A stretch of 64,000 nt of DNA. Origin: Magnetococcales bacterium (lineage in GTDB: Bacteria; Pseudomonadota; Magnetococcia; Magnetococcales; Magnetaquicoccaceae). The notes under the pieces are model-generated. The model did no database searches, was not told the origin of the DNA, and saw nothing but the letters and a program-made list of their open reading frames with translations. The first letter of the stretch is position 1; each line of letters starts with the position of its first letter. Shown here one piece after another: positions 15,977-24,311 of this stretch. Where the stretch lies: NCBI GenBank assembly GCA_015231755.1, contig JADGAZ010000023.1, positions 1 through 64,000 on the forward strand, read 5' to 3'. The translations under genes and the position numbers were made by a program.

Positions 15977-18061
15977 TCAGGAGGTCGCGATGTACCCCAG
16001 GCCACCACTGTCCAGCGCGGCGGAGGAAGAGAGGATGCGATGCAGACTGGCGGGGAGTGCCGCCATGTCACAGGCTGTCGCCAAGGGTGAGGAGGATGAG
16101 GTGTTGCCCAAGAGATTGTGACCCCAGGTTCCATCCATACCCATGGCCAGAGCGGAGAACCCGGTAGGGTCAACCGGTTGCAGGGCCTGGGACGCGAAAT
16201 TGGGACTTTGGATCGGCAACGGGGTGTTGTCAGTCGTTGCCGGATCCGGGGTTTGGTGGAGCAGGGGGGTGGTCAACTCCAAAGATGGCAACGGCTCCGG
16301 AGGGGTCATGCCCGCAACGGTGGTCGCGGATGTGGCCGACTTGGCGGTAGAAAGGCTCGCGCTTTGGTCGATGGTGGCGATGACCGTGGCATTCGTTTGT
16401 CCATCCGGCAGCACGACTCCGGTGTTGATGGTGGATCCGCCATTCAGGCGTCGCAGGATCAACACGCCGTCCGTGGCATTGCTGGAGCCGCTTTTGTCCA
16501 CATCCAGCACGGTCCCCATCAAGGAATCGATGGTGGCAATGACTTTGGCGTTTGTTTGTCCGGCAGGCAGCACCACACCGGTATCGATGGTGGAACCCCC
16601 ATTCAGGCGTCGCAGGATCAATACGCCATCCGTGGCATCGGTGCGGCCGTTTCGGTCCACATCCAGGGGGGCGAATGGCAGGGCGCTCAATGTCTGGGCC
16701 GAACCATCACCAAACTGCGCAATGGACTGAAGCTGCGTCGCGACTGTGGTGCTGTCTCCTCCCTGATCCCGATTGCCCCAGGTCACCACCGTGCCATCCG
16801 TTCTCAAGGCGGCGAAGGCTTCACTGGTGGCGAAAAGTTTGGTGATGCCGACGGTGCCATCCAGTTTCGCTTGTATGGCGCTGGTGTCGCCACCACTGAG
16901 GGGATTGCCCCACGCCACCACCGAGCCATCCGTGCGCAAGGCCGCGAAAGATTGACTGGTGGCCACAATATCGACCACAGCAGTGGTGCCATTCAGTTGC
17001 GTGGCCACCGCGCTCATGTCGCCGCCATACGGACCATATCCCCAGGTCACCACCGACCCATCGGCACGCAACGCGGCAAAGGAGGTGTTGTTGGTATACA
17101 GCCGTTTGACCGCCACCGTGCCATCCAGCTTGGCGGCAACGCCGCTGCTGTCGCCACCTGCCATGCTGTTGCCCCAGGTCACCACCGAGCCGTCCTGACG
17201 CAAGGCGGCGAAGGCGTTATTCGTGGCCGCGATGCTGACCACCGCCACCGTGCCTTTCAATTGCGTCGCCACCGGTGTGCTGTTGCCACCATTGGTGGCG
17301 TTGCCCCAGACCACCACGGATCCATCCGTGCGCAGCGCGGCAAAGGCGCTGGTGGTGGCAAACAGTTTGCTGACACCCACAGTGCCGTTCAATGCGGTTT
17401 TTTGTCCGCTGCTGTCGCCCCCGTCCAGGGCATTGCCCCAGGTGACCACGGAGCCATCCGCCCGCAGGGCCGCGAAGGCCGATCCGGTGCTGTAAATGGT
17501 CGTGACGGCTGTGGTGCCATTCAATTGGGTCGCCACGGTTGCGCTGGAGCCTCCAAAGGAGTCATATCCCCAGGTCACGACTGACCCATCGTTGCGTATG
17601 GCGGCGAAAGCGGACATGTTCGAGAAAATCTTGGTCACCCGGGTGCTGCCATTGAGCTGATTCGCCACAGCCGAACTGTCGCCACCCGTATCCATGTCCC
17701 CCCAGGTGATGACCGATCCATCCGTGCGCAAGGCCGCAAAGGCGCTGGCGGTCGAATAGAGATCCACCACGGTGGTGGTGCCATCCAGTCCCTTGGTGAC
17801 CGCGCTGCTGTCCCCGCCGGCAGTCGGATTGCCCCAGGTGATCACCGCGCCATCGAACCGCAACGCCGCAAACGCCGAAACATTGCCGACGATCTGTTGT
17901 ACTCCGATCAGTTTGGTGGATACCGCGCCGATATCGCCACCATTGTTTTTGTCACCCCAGACCACGACGGTACCATCCGCCCGTTGCGCCGTGAATGCAT
18001 AAGCATTGCTGAATCGATTCAGCGAATGACCGGGAAACAGGAGTGTCGAACTGTCCGCCAT
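15977..18061 (-). CDS. RCC1-like ten-repeat protein with two EF-hand repeats, probable T1SS cargo
   Basis: The 694-residue product has no N-terminal signal peptide. Residues ~18-470 are ten repeats of about 47 residues with the core 'SAFAALRTDGSVVTWGN' followed by 'GGDSSAV' and 'LNGT', the pattern of RCC1-like beta-propeller repeats. Two dockerin-like calcium-binding repeats follow ('DVDRNGRTDATDGVLILRRL' and 'DVDKSGSSNATDGVLILRRL'). A Ser/Thr/Pro-rich linker and a small hydrophobic C-terminus ('SAALDSGGLGYIATS') complete it. With the exporter genes 42 bases downstream, an uncleaved C-terminal secretion signal is likely. ATG 18061 has GAGGG upstream. A ligand-binding or adhesive extracellular role is inferred. 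Confidence 0.8.
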   Translation of the reverse strand: MADSSTLLFPGHSLNRFSNAYAFTAQRADGTVVVWGDKNNGGDIGAVSTKLIGVQQIVGNVSAFAALRFDGAVITWGNPTAGGDSSAVTKGLDGTTTVVDLYSTASAFAALRTDGSVITWGDMDTGGDSSAVANQLNGSTRVTKIFSNMSAFAAIRNDGSVVTWGYDSFGGSSATVATQLNGTTAVTTIYSTGSAFAALRADGSVVTWGNALDGGDSSGQKTALNGTVGVSKLFATTSAFAALRTDGSVVVWGNATNGGNSTPVATQLKGTVAVVSIAATNNAFAALRQDGSVVTWGNSMAGGDSSGVAAKLDGTVAVKRLYTNNTSFAALRADGSVVTWGYGPYGGDMSAVATQLNGTTAVVDIVATSQSFAALRTDGSVVAWGNPLSGGDTSAIQAKLDGTVGITKLFATSEAFAALRTDGTVVTWGNRDQGGDSTTVATQLQSIAQFGDGSAQTLSALPFAPLDVDRNGRTDATDGVLILRRLNGGSTIDTGVVLPAGQTNAKVIATIDSLMGTVLDVDKSGSSNATDGVLILRRLNGGSTINTGVVLPDGQTNATVIATIDQSASLSTAKSATSATTVAGMTPPEPLPSLELTTPLLHQTPDPATTDNTPLPIQSPNFASQALQPVDPTGFSALAMGMDGTWGHNLLGNTSSSSPLATACDMAALPASLHRILSSSAALDSGGLGYIATS
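16760..18010 (-). repeat. Ten degenerate ~141-bp repeats encoding RCC1-like units
   Basis: The DNA encoding 'AALRTDGSVVTWG' recurs about every 141 bases through this interval. Copies differ mostly at synonymous or conservative positions, which implies old tandem duplication rather than a recent exact array. Confidence 0.75.
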
Positions 18062-18157
18062 GGGAATGCCCTCAAAAGAAAGTCGTGCTGATCGAACAAT
18101 GGGTGGAAACGGGTGAACTCACATTTCTGTTGGTTTGGATGACGCTACTGCCGTTGT

Positions 18158-21100
18158 TCAGGTTGCCGCGATGCAACCCAGGCTGCGTTCCATCCGCGCC
18201 TGCGCATCCATCACGAAAGTCTGGGTGGGGGCGACGGGAGTGGCCATGCGCATCGCATCGACCCCCGAGTAGTCCAACCAACCGGTTTGCAGGTTGCCCA
18301 TCCCTGGTGCGAATCCTGTTCCTGGATCGAAGGGGGTCAGTCCGGTGGACAACAGTGCCTGATCGCCTCCCAGGGTACCGAAATTCGGGGTCGTGATCAC
18401 CGCTGGCACGCTGTCGGAGTCGGATGCCTGCAAGATCGGGTCGGCGACAGGGACGGCATTCCCGAAGGATGGCATGGGGGAGGCGGGGGTTTGGGCCGCC
18501 GTGATGGTCTCAAGACGCGGTTCGGTCCGTGCCGCTGTCGGGTGATCCGCAACCATGGTGGATCCCGTGGGGGCATCCTGGATGTAGGCGTCGGTATAGG
18601 TGGTGTAATTGTCGGTTACCACATCGGCATAACTGGTATAAAGCGTGACCCAGAAGGCCTCTTTGCCCTCTGTGAGGCCATCTCGCAGGGTGTTGACGGT
18701 CAAGGTCTGACTGCTCTGGTTGGCGGCAAACGTCACCGCCTGGCCTGACAGGGCCTGAAAATCAGAGTCTCCCCATGCGGTATTGTCTTGGGTGCTGACG
18801 TATACCGTGGAGGCCGATCCGGTGCCGCTGCGGGCAATGGTGAAGGTGATGAGGCTGCCTTCTTCCGTTGGATGCGTGTCCGTGGCCTGGGCGGTGATGG
18901 TGTAACTGTAATCCGGAAGCGTCACATTCTGGATGTAACCGCTCGCGACGGTATTGGGGTTTTCGGATGACTCGGCATCGGCATGGCTGGTAAACAGTTG
19001 GAACCAGAACGATTCCACACCTTCCGCGACGGCATCCGAATAGGTGGTGACGGTGACGGTCTTGCTGGTCTCCTGGGCGGCGAATGACAGTTCCTGGGCG
19101 TAAAGCGGCGCAAGGTCGCTGTCTGCCATGGCGGTATGGTCGCTTGTGCCGACATAGACCGTGGAAGCCGTTCCGGATCCGCTGCGGGTGATGGTGAAGG
19201 TGATGTCATTGCCTTCCAGCACAGGAGTCGTGGAATCGGCACTGCTGGTGATGGAGTAGGTATAGGCGGGACCGACCACATCCTGGATGATCCCTTGATC
19301 ATAGGTTTCAAAGAGGGCCGACTCCAGGTTGCCAGGACTGGTATACAGATTGAACCAGAAGCTTTCCGCCCCTTCCGTGACGGTATCCTGATAGGTATGG
19401 ACGGTGATGGTCCGACTGGTTTCGTTGGCGGCGAACCGTACCTCCTGGGCTTCAAGCCGTTTGAAATCATCGTCGCCCCAGGCCGAATCGTCCGAGGTGT
19501 CCACGTAGACTGTAGAGGCGGTACCCGAGCCACTGCGGGTGATGGTAAAGGTGATGGCCTCTCCTTCGTTTGTCGCGCCACTGTTGGCAATCGTGTAGCT
19601 GTAGTGGTCGACCTGGACATCCTGAATGCTGCCGCTGGCATAGGCCGCGACATTTTCGGAGTCGATGTTGGCATAACCGGTAAACAGATCGAACCAGAAG
19701 GATTCCTGGTTTTCCGTATCCGCATCCTGGTAGGTGTTGACGGTGACGGTTTTACTGGTTTCGTGATCGGCGAATTTCACCTCCTGGATCGCCAGGGAAC
19801 GAAAATCGCTGCCACCCTCGGCGGAATGGTCCTGCGTTCTGACATAGACTGTGGATGGCGCGCCCGAACCGCTGCGGGTGATGGTGAAATGGATGGGGTC
19901 ACCCTCTTTCACCGGGGTATTGTCACCGGCATTGGAGGTGATGGTGTAGTTGAAATGGGGGCCGGTGGCGGCATCCCGGATGGCACCGCTTGAATAGGCG
20001 GCGTAATTTTCTGACAGGAAATCATCGTAATGGGTATACAGTTCAAACCAGAACGATTCGGTTCCTTCGGACTCTTCATCCTTGAAAGAGTGGACCGTGA
20101 CCGTCTTGATGGTTTCATTGGCGCTGAATTTCACCTCCTGACCGGACAGAGCCCGAAAATCCGAGCCGCCCCATGCGACATCATCCACGGTGCTGACGTA
20201 GACCGTGGAAGCCGTTCCGGATCCGCCGCGGGTAATGGTGAAGGTGATGGCTTCCCCTTCGGTCACCGGGGTTGCGGATGCGGCATTGCTGGTGATGGTG
20301 TAATCGTAGCGGGTGGTCAGGCCATCTTTGATATGGCCACTCGTATAGGTGGCATAGTCGTTGGCGAGCGCATCCTCGGCGCTGGTATACAGATTGAGCC
20401 AGAAGGACTCCGTTCCCTCGCTTTCCGCATCCTGATAGGTATTGACGGTGACGGTCTTGCTGGTTTCATTGGCGGCGAATTTGATCTCCTGGCCTGCGAG
20501 AGACTGAAAGTCGCTTTTTCCTTCCGCCGATTCTTCCTCTGTGCTCAGGTATACCGAGGAGGAGGATCCTGACCCGCTACGGGTGATGGTGAACGTGACG
20601 GCCTCTCCTTCGCTCACCGGAGTGTTGTCAGAGGTGCTGCCGGTGATCGAATAGGTGTAGTGGCTGGTATCGGTGGTGTCTTGGATGTAGCCATTCGTGA
20701 AGGTTGCGAACTTGCCGGAGAGGAGATCCGCCTCGCTGGTGAAAAGATCCAGCAGAAAGGATTCGGTTCCCTCCGAGCCTGGATCCTTGTTGGTGCGGAT
20801 GGTGATGGTTTTGGTGGTTTCGTAGGGAGCGAAGGTCACTGCATTGCCCGCAAGGGGCTGAAAGTCTTTCCCGACGGACGCGGAATCGTTTTTGGTGTTG
20901 AGCAGGACCGTGGAGGCCGATCCGGATCCGCTGCGCGTGATGGTGAAGCTGATGTTGCCCCCTTCCGGGGCCGGAGCCGTGGCGCTCACACTGCTGTTGA
21001 GCGCGTAACTGAAACGGGAGGCGACACCATCCGCGATGACGGCATTGCCGTATTCCGAATAGCTGCTGTCGTTGACATTGCGGTACAGCGTGAGCCACAG

Positions 21101-23602
21101 ATCTTCATTGTCTTCTGTCAGGCTGTCGGTCAGGGTTTCGACCTTGACTGTTTTGGTGGTTTCGTAGGGGGCGAAGGTCACAGGCAGCAGTGACAGAGCT
21201 TTATAGTCACTGGAGTCGGCACTGCCGTCCACGGTGCTGACATAAACCGTTGAGGCGGTATTGCCCTCGTTGCGGGTGATGGTGAACACCACCGCATCCC
21301 CTTCCGTAACCGGATTGACGGAAGTGTTGCTGGTGATGGTGTAATTGTATCCGGAAAACGGCTTGTCCTTGATGAAGGCAATGCCGGAAGAGGCATAGGT
21401 GGTGTCATTTTTGTGCAGATAGAGCTTGAGCGTGAAAAACTCATCCGATTCCAGCCACCAGTCCTGCACGATGGGGACATCCAGCGTCACCACCGTCTGG
21501 TTGGCGGCAAAAGTGACGGCCTTGCCGTTGAAACCCGTGAAATCATCGGCGGCGGCGGTTCCTGCTGCGGTTGAGACGTAAACATCGGAGGCGGAACCGC
21601 TCCCGCTGCGGGTGATGGTGAAAGTCGCCTTGCTGCCTTCGGTTACACCGGTCGTTGCGCTGCCGGCTGCAGAGGAGGTGATGGTATAATTGTAGAAGGG
21701 CAGAGCCTTGTCCTTGATGTAGCCTGTGGCCGTGGTGGCTGGCGTCGTGTCGGAAAGGTTTTTGGAAAGATTGAGAGAAAAAGATTCACTGCCTTCCACC
21801 AGATCATCTTGCAGCGTATCGACCGTGATGGTCTTGGTGGTCTCGTTCGGCGCAAAATCCACCGACAACTTGTCCAGCCCCTGATAATCGCTGTTGCTGG
21901 TCGTGCCGTTGGCGGTGCTGAGATAGACGGTGGAAGCGGTACCGCTATCGTTGCGTTTCACCGTGAACGTGATGGCGTTCCCCTCGCTGACGGCGGTTGT
22001 GGCCGTGCCCGCGCTGGAGGCAACGGTGTAGGTATACTCTTTGGGGGTGATGTTTTTGATGTAGGCGGTTGCGGAGACACTGGCCACGGCATCCGATGGA
22101 CGGAGCAGGTCCAGGGAAAAGGATTCGGTTTCTTCGACCAGCGTGTCGTTATGGGTGGTCACCGTGACGGTTTTGCTGGTTTCAAAGGCGGCAAAATTCA
22201 ATTGGAATTTATCAAGGGGCTTGTAATCCGTATTGTCGGCGGTACCCGCTTTCGAGCTGAGATAAACCGTCGAAGCGGCGGAGGCGGTGCCACTGCGGGT
22301 AATGGTGAAGAGAATGTTTTCGCCTTCCTTGACCGCGTTTGCGCTGCTGCCCGAATTGGACGCAATCGTATAGCTGAAGACAGGAGCCGAGGTGGCCGGC
22401 TCGGAAAGAGCCACGACCCCCTTGACGTCACTGTTCCAGAAGTCGTTGATGGACGCCTTGAATTCGGGATTGTATTTCTTGTTGCCCGTTCCTCCCCAGG
22501 GGTTGCGGATGATGAATGTGTCGTCACTGCTGTCGTAGCCGATGAGCATGAACGCATGACCCGCCACCAGATTTTGCAACGCATTGCCGGCATCCGTGGT
22601 CTTTCCGAAAGAGGCCAGCCAGCCGATCGAGCCATTTTTGAGGGCATCGATGATGGTCTGTTTATAGGTGGCGGCATTTTTGGAATAGTAGAATGCTGTG
22701 GACAGTTTGTCGGACAGGCTTGAATAATAGCTGGAATAATAGGAATAATTCAGATTGGTGATCTCTTTGATCGGATAGGCCCAGCCTCCTTCCACGGCCT
22801 GATAACTGTTCTCGCCAGTCCATGTCGTTTTCATTTGGACGTTGGCTTGTTGATTCAATTGAACGTAGGCTTTTTCAAAAATGGAAACCCAGCTTTCTCC
22901 AGTCAGACTGTGTTGGAGATTGCTGGTGAAGGCCACTGTGTTGTATTGTGTGACCGGGAGGCTTTTGTTGACCGTTGTATAGGCCTCTGCGCCATCCAGG
23001 TAGAATCGGACGCCATAGGTTCCGTTGCCGTTGTCGATGACATTGCCACTGATCAAAGAGGGATTGGCATTGGCGATGGCGCCGATACTGGCCACGAGAT
23101 AACAGGTGCCGGCGGATCCTTGATTTACGTCGGTTGCCGCAATGCCATCCACAAAGAGTGGGCCGGATGCGTCCGCGTAGGTGAAGGCATTGGTGGAGGC
23201 CTTTTCCTTGGCGGTATCCCCACCGCTGATGGGCATGGGCATATCCAATCCCAGATACCATTTGTCCACCAGATGAGACGCCGCCTGCTCGGACATGCCA
23301 CCGGCCATGTCTCCCAACGTTTCGACATCCGCGGCGGACTGTACCCCTGCCCACCATTTGGTATTGGCCGGGTTGCTGTAAACGACGTTGTAAGTGATTG
23401 ATTGTAGATATTTGCTTTCAAAAATCGTGGTACTGTTTGTATAAATGGTTTTCAGGTCGTTGAGTTCTGTTGAGGAAACACCATCGGCAACGACGGTTTG
23501 CAGCATTTCCAGCATCTCTTGATAGCTGAATTTATTGTCATCAATATCTTTGGTGACAAGAGCCAGGATCTGATTGTTGGTAAGATTGGATGTCCAGGTC
23601 AT
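18158..23602 (-). CDS. Giant calpain-like cysteine protease with eleven Calx-beta repeats, probable T1SS cargo
   Basis: The 1814-residue product starts at ATG 23602, with AGGAGA eight bases upstream; a TTG six bases earlier is less likely. Residues ~120-400 look like a calpain (C2) papain-fold domain. C167 is in 'QGSAGTCYLVASIGAI', H349 in 'AGHAFMLIGYD' and N367 in 'FIIRNPWGG', the Cys-His-Asn triad in family order. Eleven Calx-beta repeats of ~100-115 residues follow; each has 'YTITS', then 'VTEGEAITFTITRSGSGTAS' and 'FAANETSKTVTV', and ends 'ESFWLNLYTS'. A linker and a short C-terminus with 'ERSLGCIAAT' end the protein. There is no signal peptide. Calcium-stabilised repeats plus the adjacent exporter indicate a secreted or surface-held protease or adhesin. 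Confidence 0.85.
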   Translation of the reverse strand: MTWTSNLTNNQILALVTKDIDDNKFSYQEMLEMLQTVVADGVSSTELNDLKTIYTNSTTIFESKYLQSITYNVVYSNPANTKWWAGVQSAADVETLGDMAGGMSEQAASHLVDKWYLGLDMPMPISGGDTAKEKASTNAFTYADASGPLFVDGIAATDVNQGSAGTCYLVASIGAIANANPSLISGNVIDNGNGTYGVRFYLDGAEAYTTVNKSLPVTQYNTVAFTSNLQHSLTGESWVSIFEKAYVQLNQQANVQMKTTWTGENSYQAVEGGWAYPIKEITNLNYSYYSSYYSSLSDKLSTAFYYSKNAATYKQTIIDALKNGSIGWLASFGKTTDAGNALQNLVAGHAFMLIGYDSSDDTFIIRNPWGGTGNKKYNPEFKASINDFWNSDVKGVVALSEPATSAPVFSYTIASNSGSSANAVKEGENILFTITRSGTASAASTVYLSSKAGTADNTDYKPLDKFQLNFAAFETSKTVTVTTHNDTLVEETESFSLDLLRPSDAVASVSATAYIKNITPKEYTYTVASSAGTATTAVSEGNAITFTVKRNDSGTASTVYLSTANGTTSNSDYQGLDKLSVDFAPNETTKTITVDTLQDDLVEGSESFSLNLSKNLSDTTPATTATGYIKDKALPFYNYTITSSAAGSATTGVTEGSKATFTITRSGSGSASDVYVSTAAGTAAADDFTGFNGKAVTFAANQTVVTLDVPIVQDWWLESDEFFTLKLYLHKNDTTYASSGIAFIKDKPFSGYNYTITSNTSVNPVTEGDAVVFTITRNEGNTASTVYVSTVDGSADSSDYKALSLLPVTFAPYETTKTVKVETLTDSLTEDNEDLWLTLYRNVNDSSYSEYGNAVIADGVASRFSYALNSSVSATAPAPEGGNISFTITRSGSGSASTVLLNTKNDSASVGKDFQPLAGNAVTFAPYETTKTITIRTNKDPGSEGTESFLLDLFTSEADLLSGKFATFTNGYIQDTTDTSHYTYSITGSTSDNTPVSEGEAVTFTITRSGSGSSSSVYLSTEEESAEGKSDFQSLAGQEIKFAANETSKTVTVNTYQDAESEGTESFWLNLYTSAEDALANDYATYTSGHIKDGLTTRYDYTITSNAASATPVTEGEAITFTITRGGSGTASTVYVSTVDDVAWGGSDFRALSGQEVKFSANETIKTVTVHSFKDEESEGTESFWFELYTHYDDFLSENYAAYSSGAIRDAATGPHFNYTITSNAGDNTPVKEGDPIHFTITRSGSGAPSTVYVRTQDHSAEGGSDFRSLAIQEVKFADHETSKTVTVNTYQDADTENQESFWFDLFTGYANIDSENVAAYASGSIQDVQVDHYSYTIANSGATNEGEAITFTITRSGSGTASTVYVDTSDDSAWGDDDFKRLEAQEVRFAANETSRTITVHTYQDTVTEGAESFWFNLYTSPGNLESALFETYDQGIIQDVVGPAYTYSITSSADSTTPVLEGNDITFTITRSGSGTASTVYVGTSDHTAMADSDLAPLYAQELSFAAQETSKTVTVTTYSDAVAEGVESFWFQLFTSHADAESSENPNTVASGYIQNVTLPDYSYTITAQATDTHPTEEGSLITFTIARSGTGSASTVYVSTQDNTAWGDSDFQALSGQAVTFAANQSSQTLTVNTLRDGLTEGKEAFWVTLYTSYADVVTDNYTTYTDAYIQDAPTGSTMVADHPTAARTEPRLETITAAQTPASPMPSFGNAVPVADPILQASDSDSVPAVITTPNFGTLGGDQALLSTGLTPFDPGTGFAPGMGNLQTGWLDYSGVDAMRMATPVAPTQTFVMDAQARMERSLGCIAAT
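18560..22370 (-). repeat. Eleven Calx-beta repeat units (~300-345 bp each)
   Basis: Successive units encode the same motifs ('FTITRSGSG', 'VYVST', 'TVTVNTYQD', 'ESFWL'). Nucleotide similarity is high in blocks such as GCTGCGGGTGATGGTGAA, read on the plus strand. Units 6-10 look more alike than units 1-5, suggesting later duplication of that part. Confidence 0.8.
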
Positions 23603-23908
23603 GCACAAGGTCTCCTGATTAAGATACTGATTCGTATTCGGTACCGCTGTGGCTGTCCATGCGGATCCTGTTGTTTTTGTAGGGCAAGCCAGAGTGTCCT
23701 TGTCGGGTCGCGGGGCAGTCCTGTTTTTTCAGGGGGGAGAGCCATCCCAGGTACGCAGGATCATGTCAAGATCGTTTTGCTTTAATTATGATAGATTCCA
23801 GGAAAGATGTCAAACCGGGCGGTGTCCATGGAAATGGTTGGCACTGGGTTTCGATCATGAGATACACTCAGTTGTGTGCAACAGGTCTTGAGAGAACATG
23901 GATGGCTC
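23603..23908. other. Intergenic region upstream of the calpain-like gene
   Basis: These 306 bases hold the ribosome binding site and presumably the promoter of the secretion operon on the minus strand, and lie downstream of yjdM. An AT-rich patch near 23780-23795 could contain a -10 element, but no spaced -35/-10 pair is convincing. No gene is seen. A weak inverted repeat (TGAGAG...CTCTCA) follows the yjdM stop codon. Confidence 0.4.
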
Positions 23909-24250
23909 TCAGGCTTTTTTGACGAATTCCGACTTGAGCATCATTGCCCCAATGCCGGTTATTTTGCAGTCAATATTATGGTCGCCCTCAACAAGACGGT
24001 TGATTTTGACCTTGGTGCCAACTTTGACCACGGAAGAAGAACCTTTCACCTTCAGATCTTTGATCAGGCTGACCATGTCGCCGGCCTGCAGGGGGTTTCC
24101 GTGGGCATCCGTCACCACGGGTTCATCGTTTTGGGATGAGGTGGCATTCGGGTTCCACTCGTGCCCGCATTCTGGACAAAGCAGTTGGTTGTGATCGGCA
24201 TAGGTGTAGGTCGATTGGCACTGGGGACAGGGAGGAAGTGTGTCGCTCAT
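23909..24250 (-). CDS. yjdM: YjdM/PhnA family zinc-ribbon protein
   Basis: The 113-residue product has the N-terminal zinc ribbon '[21 protein letters not shown]' pattern (C-x2-C ... C-x2-C). The conserved C-terminal SH3-like part follows ('[18 protein letters not shown]', '[12 protein letters not shown]' and '[20 protein letters not shown]'). This matches YjdM, formerly PhnA, full length. Despite the old name it is not shown to hydrolyse phosphonates in most hosts, and its role is unclear. It is a single gene between the secretion operon and the sensory kinase. Confidence 0.93.
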   Translation of the reverse strand: MSDTLPPCPQCQSTYTYADHNQLLCPECGHEWNPNATSSQNDEPVVTDAHGNPLQAGDMVSLIKDLKVKGSSSVVKVGTKVKINRLVEGDHNIDCKITGIGAMMLKSEFVKKA

Positions 24251-24311
24251 TTTGGTTTTTCCAGGTTGGTATGGGTTGTGTCAGCAGATTTTCGGGAACG
24301 GTCACCGGGTA

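Noticed and set aside
23609-23790. Possible c-di-GMP or other riboswitch upstream of the calpain-like gene
   Set aside because: A GGGCAAGCC-like string is present, but the rest of the GEMM consensus and pairing could not be matched on either strand.
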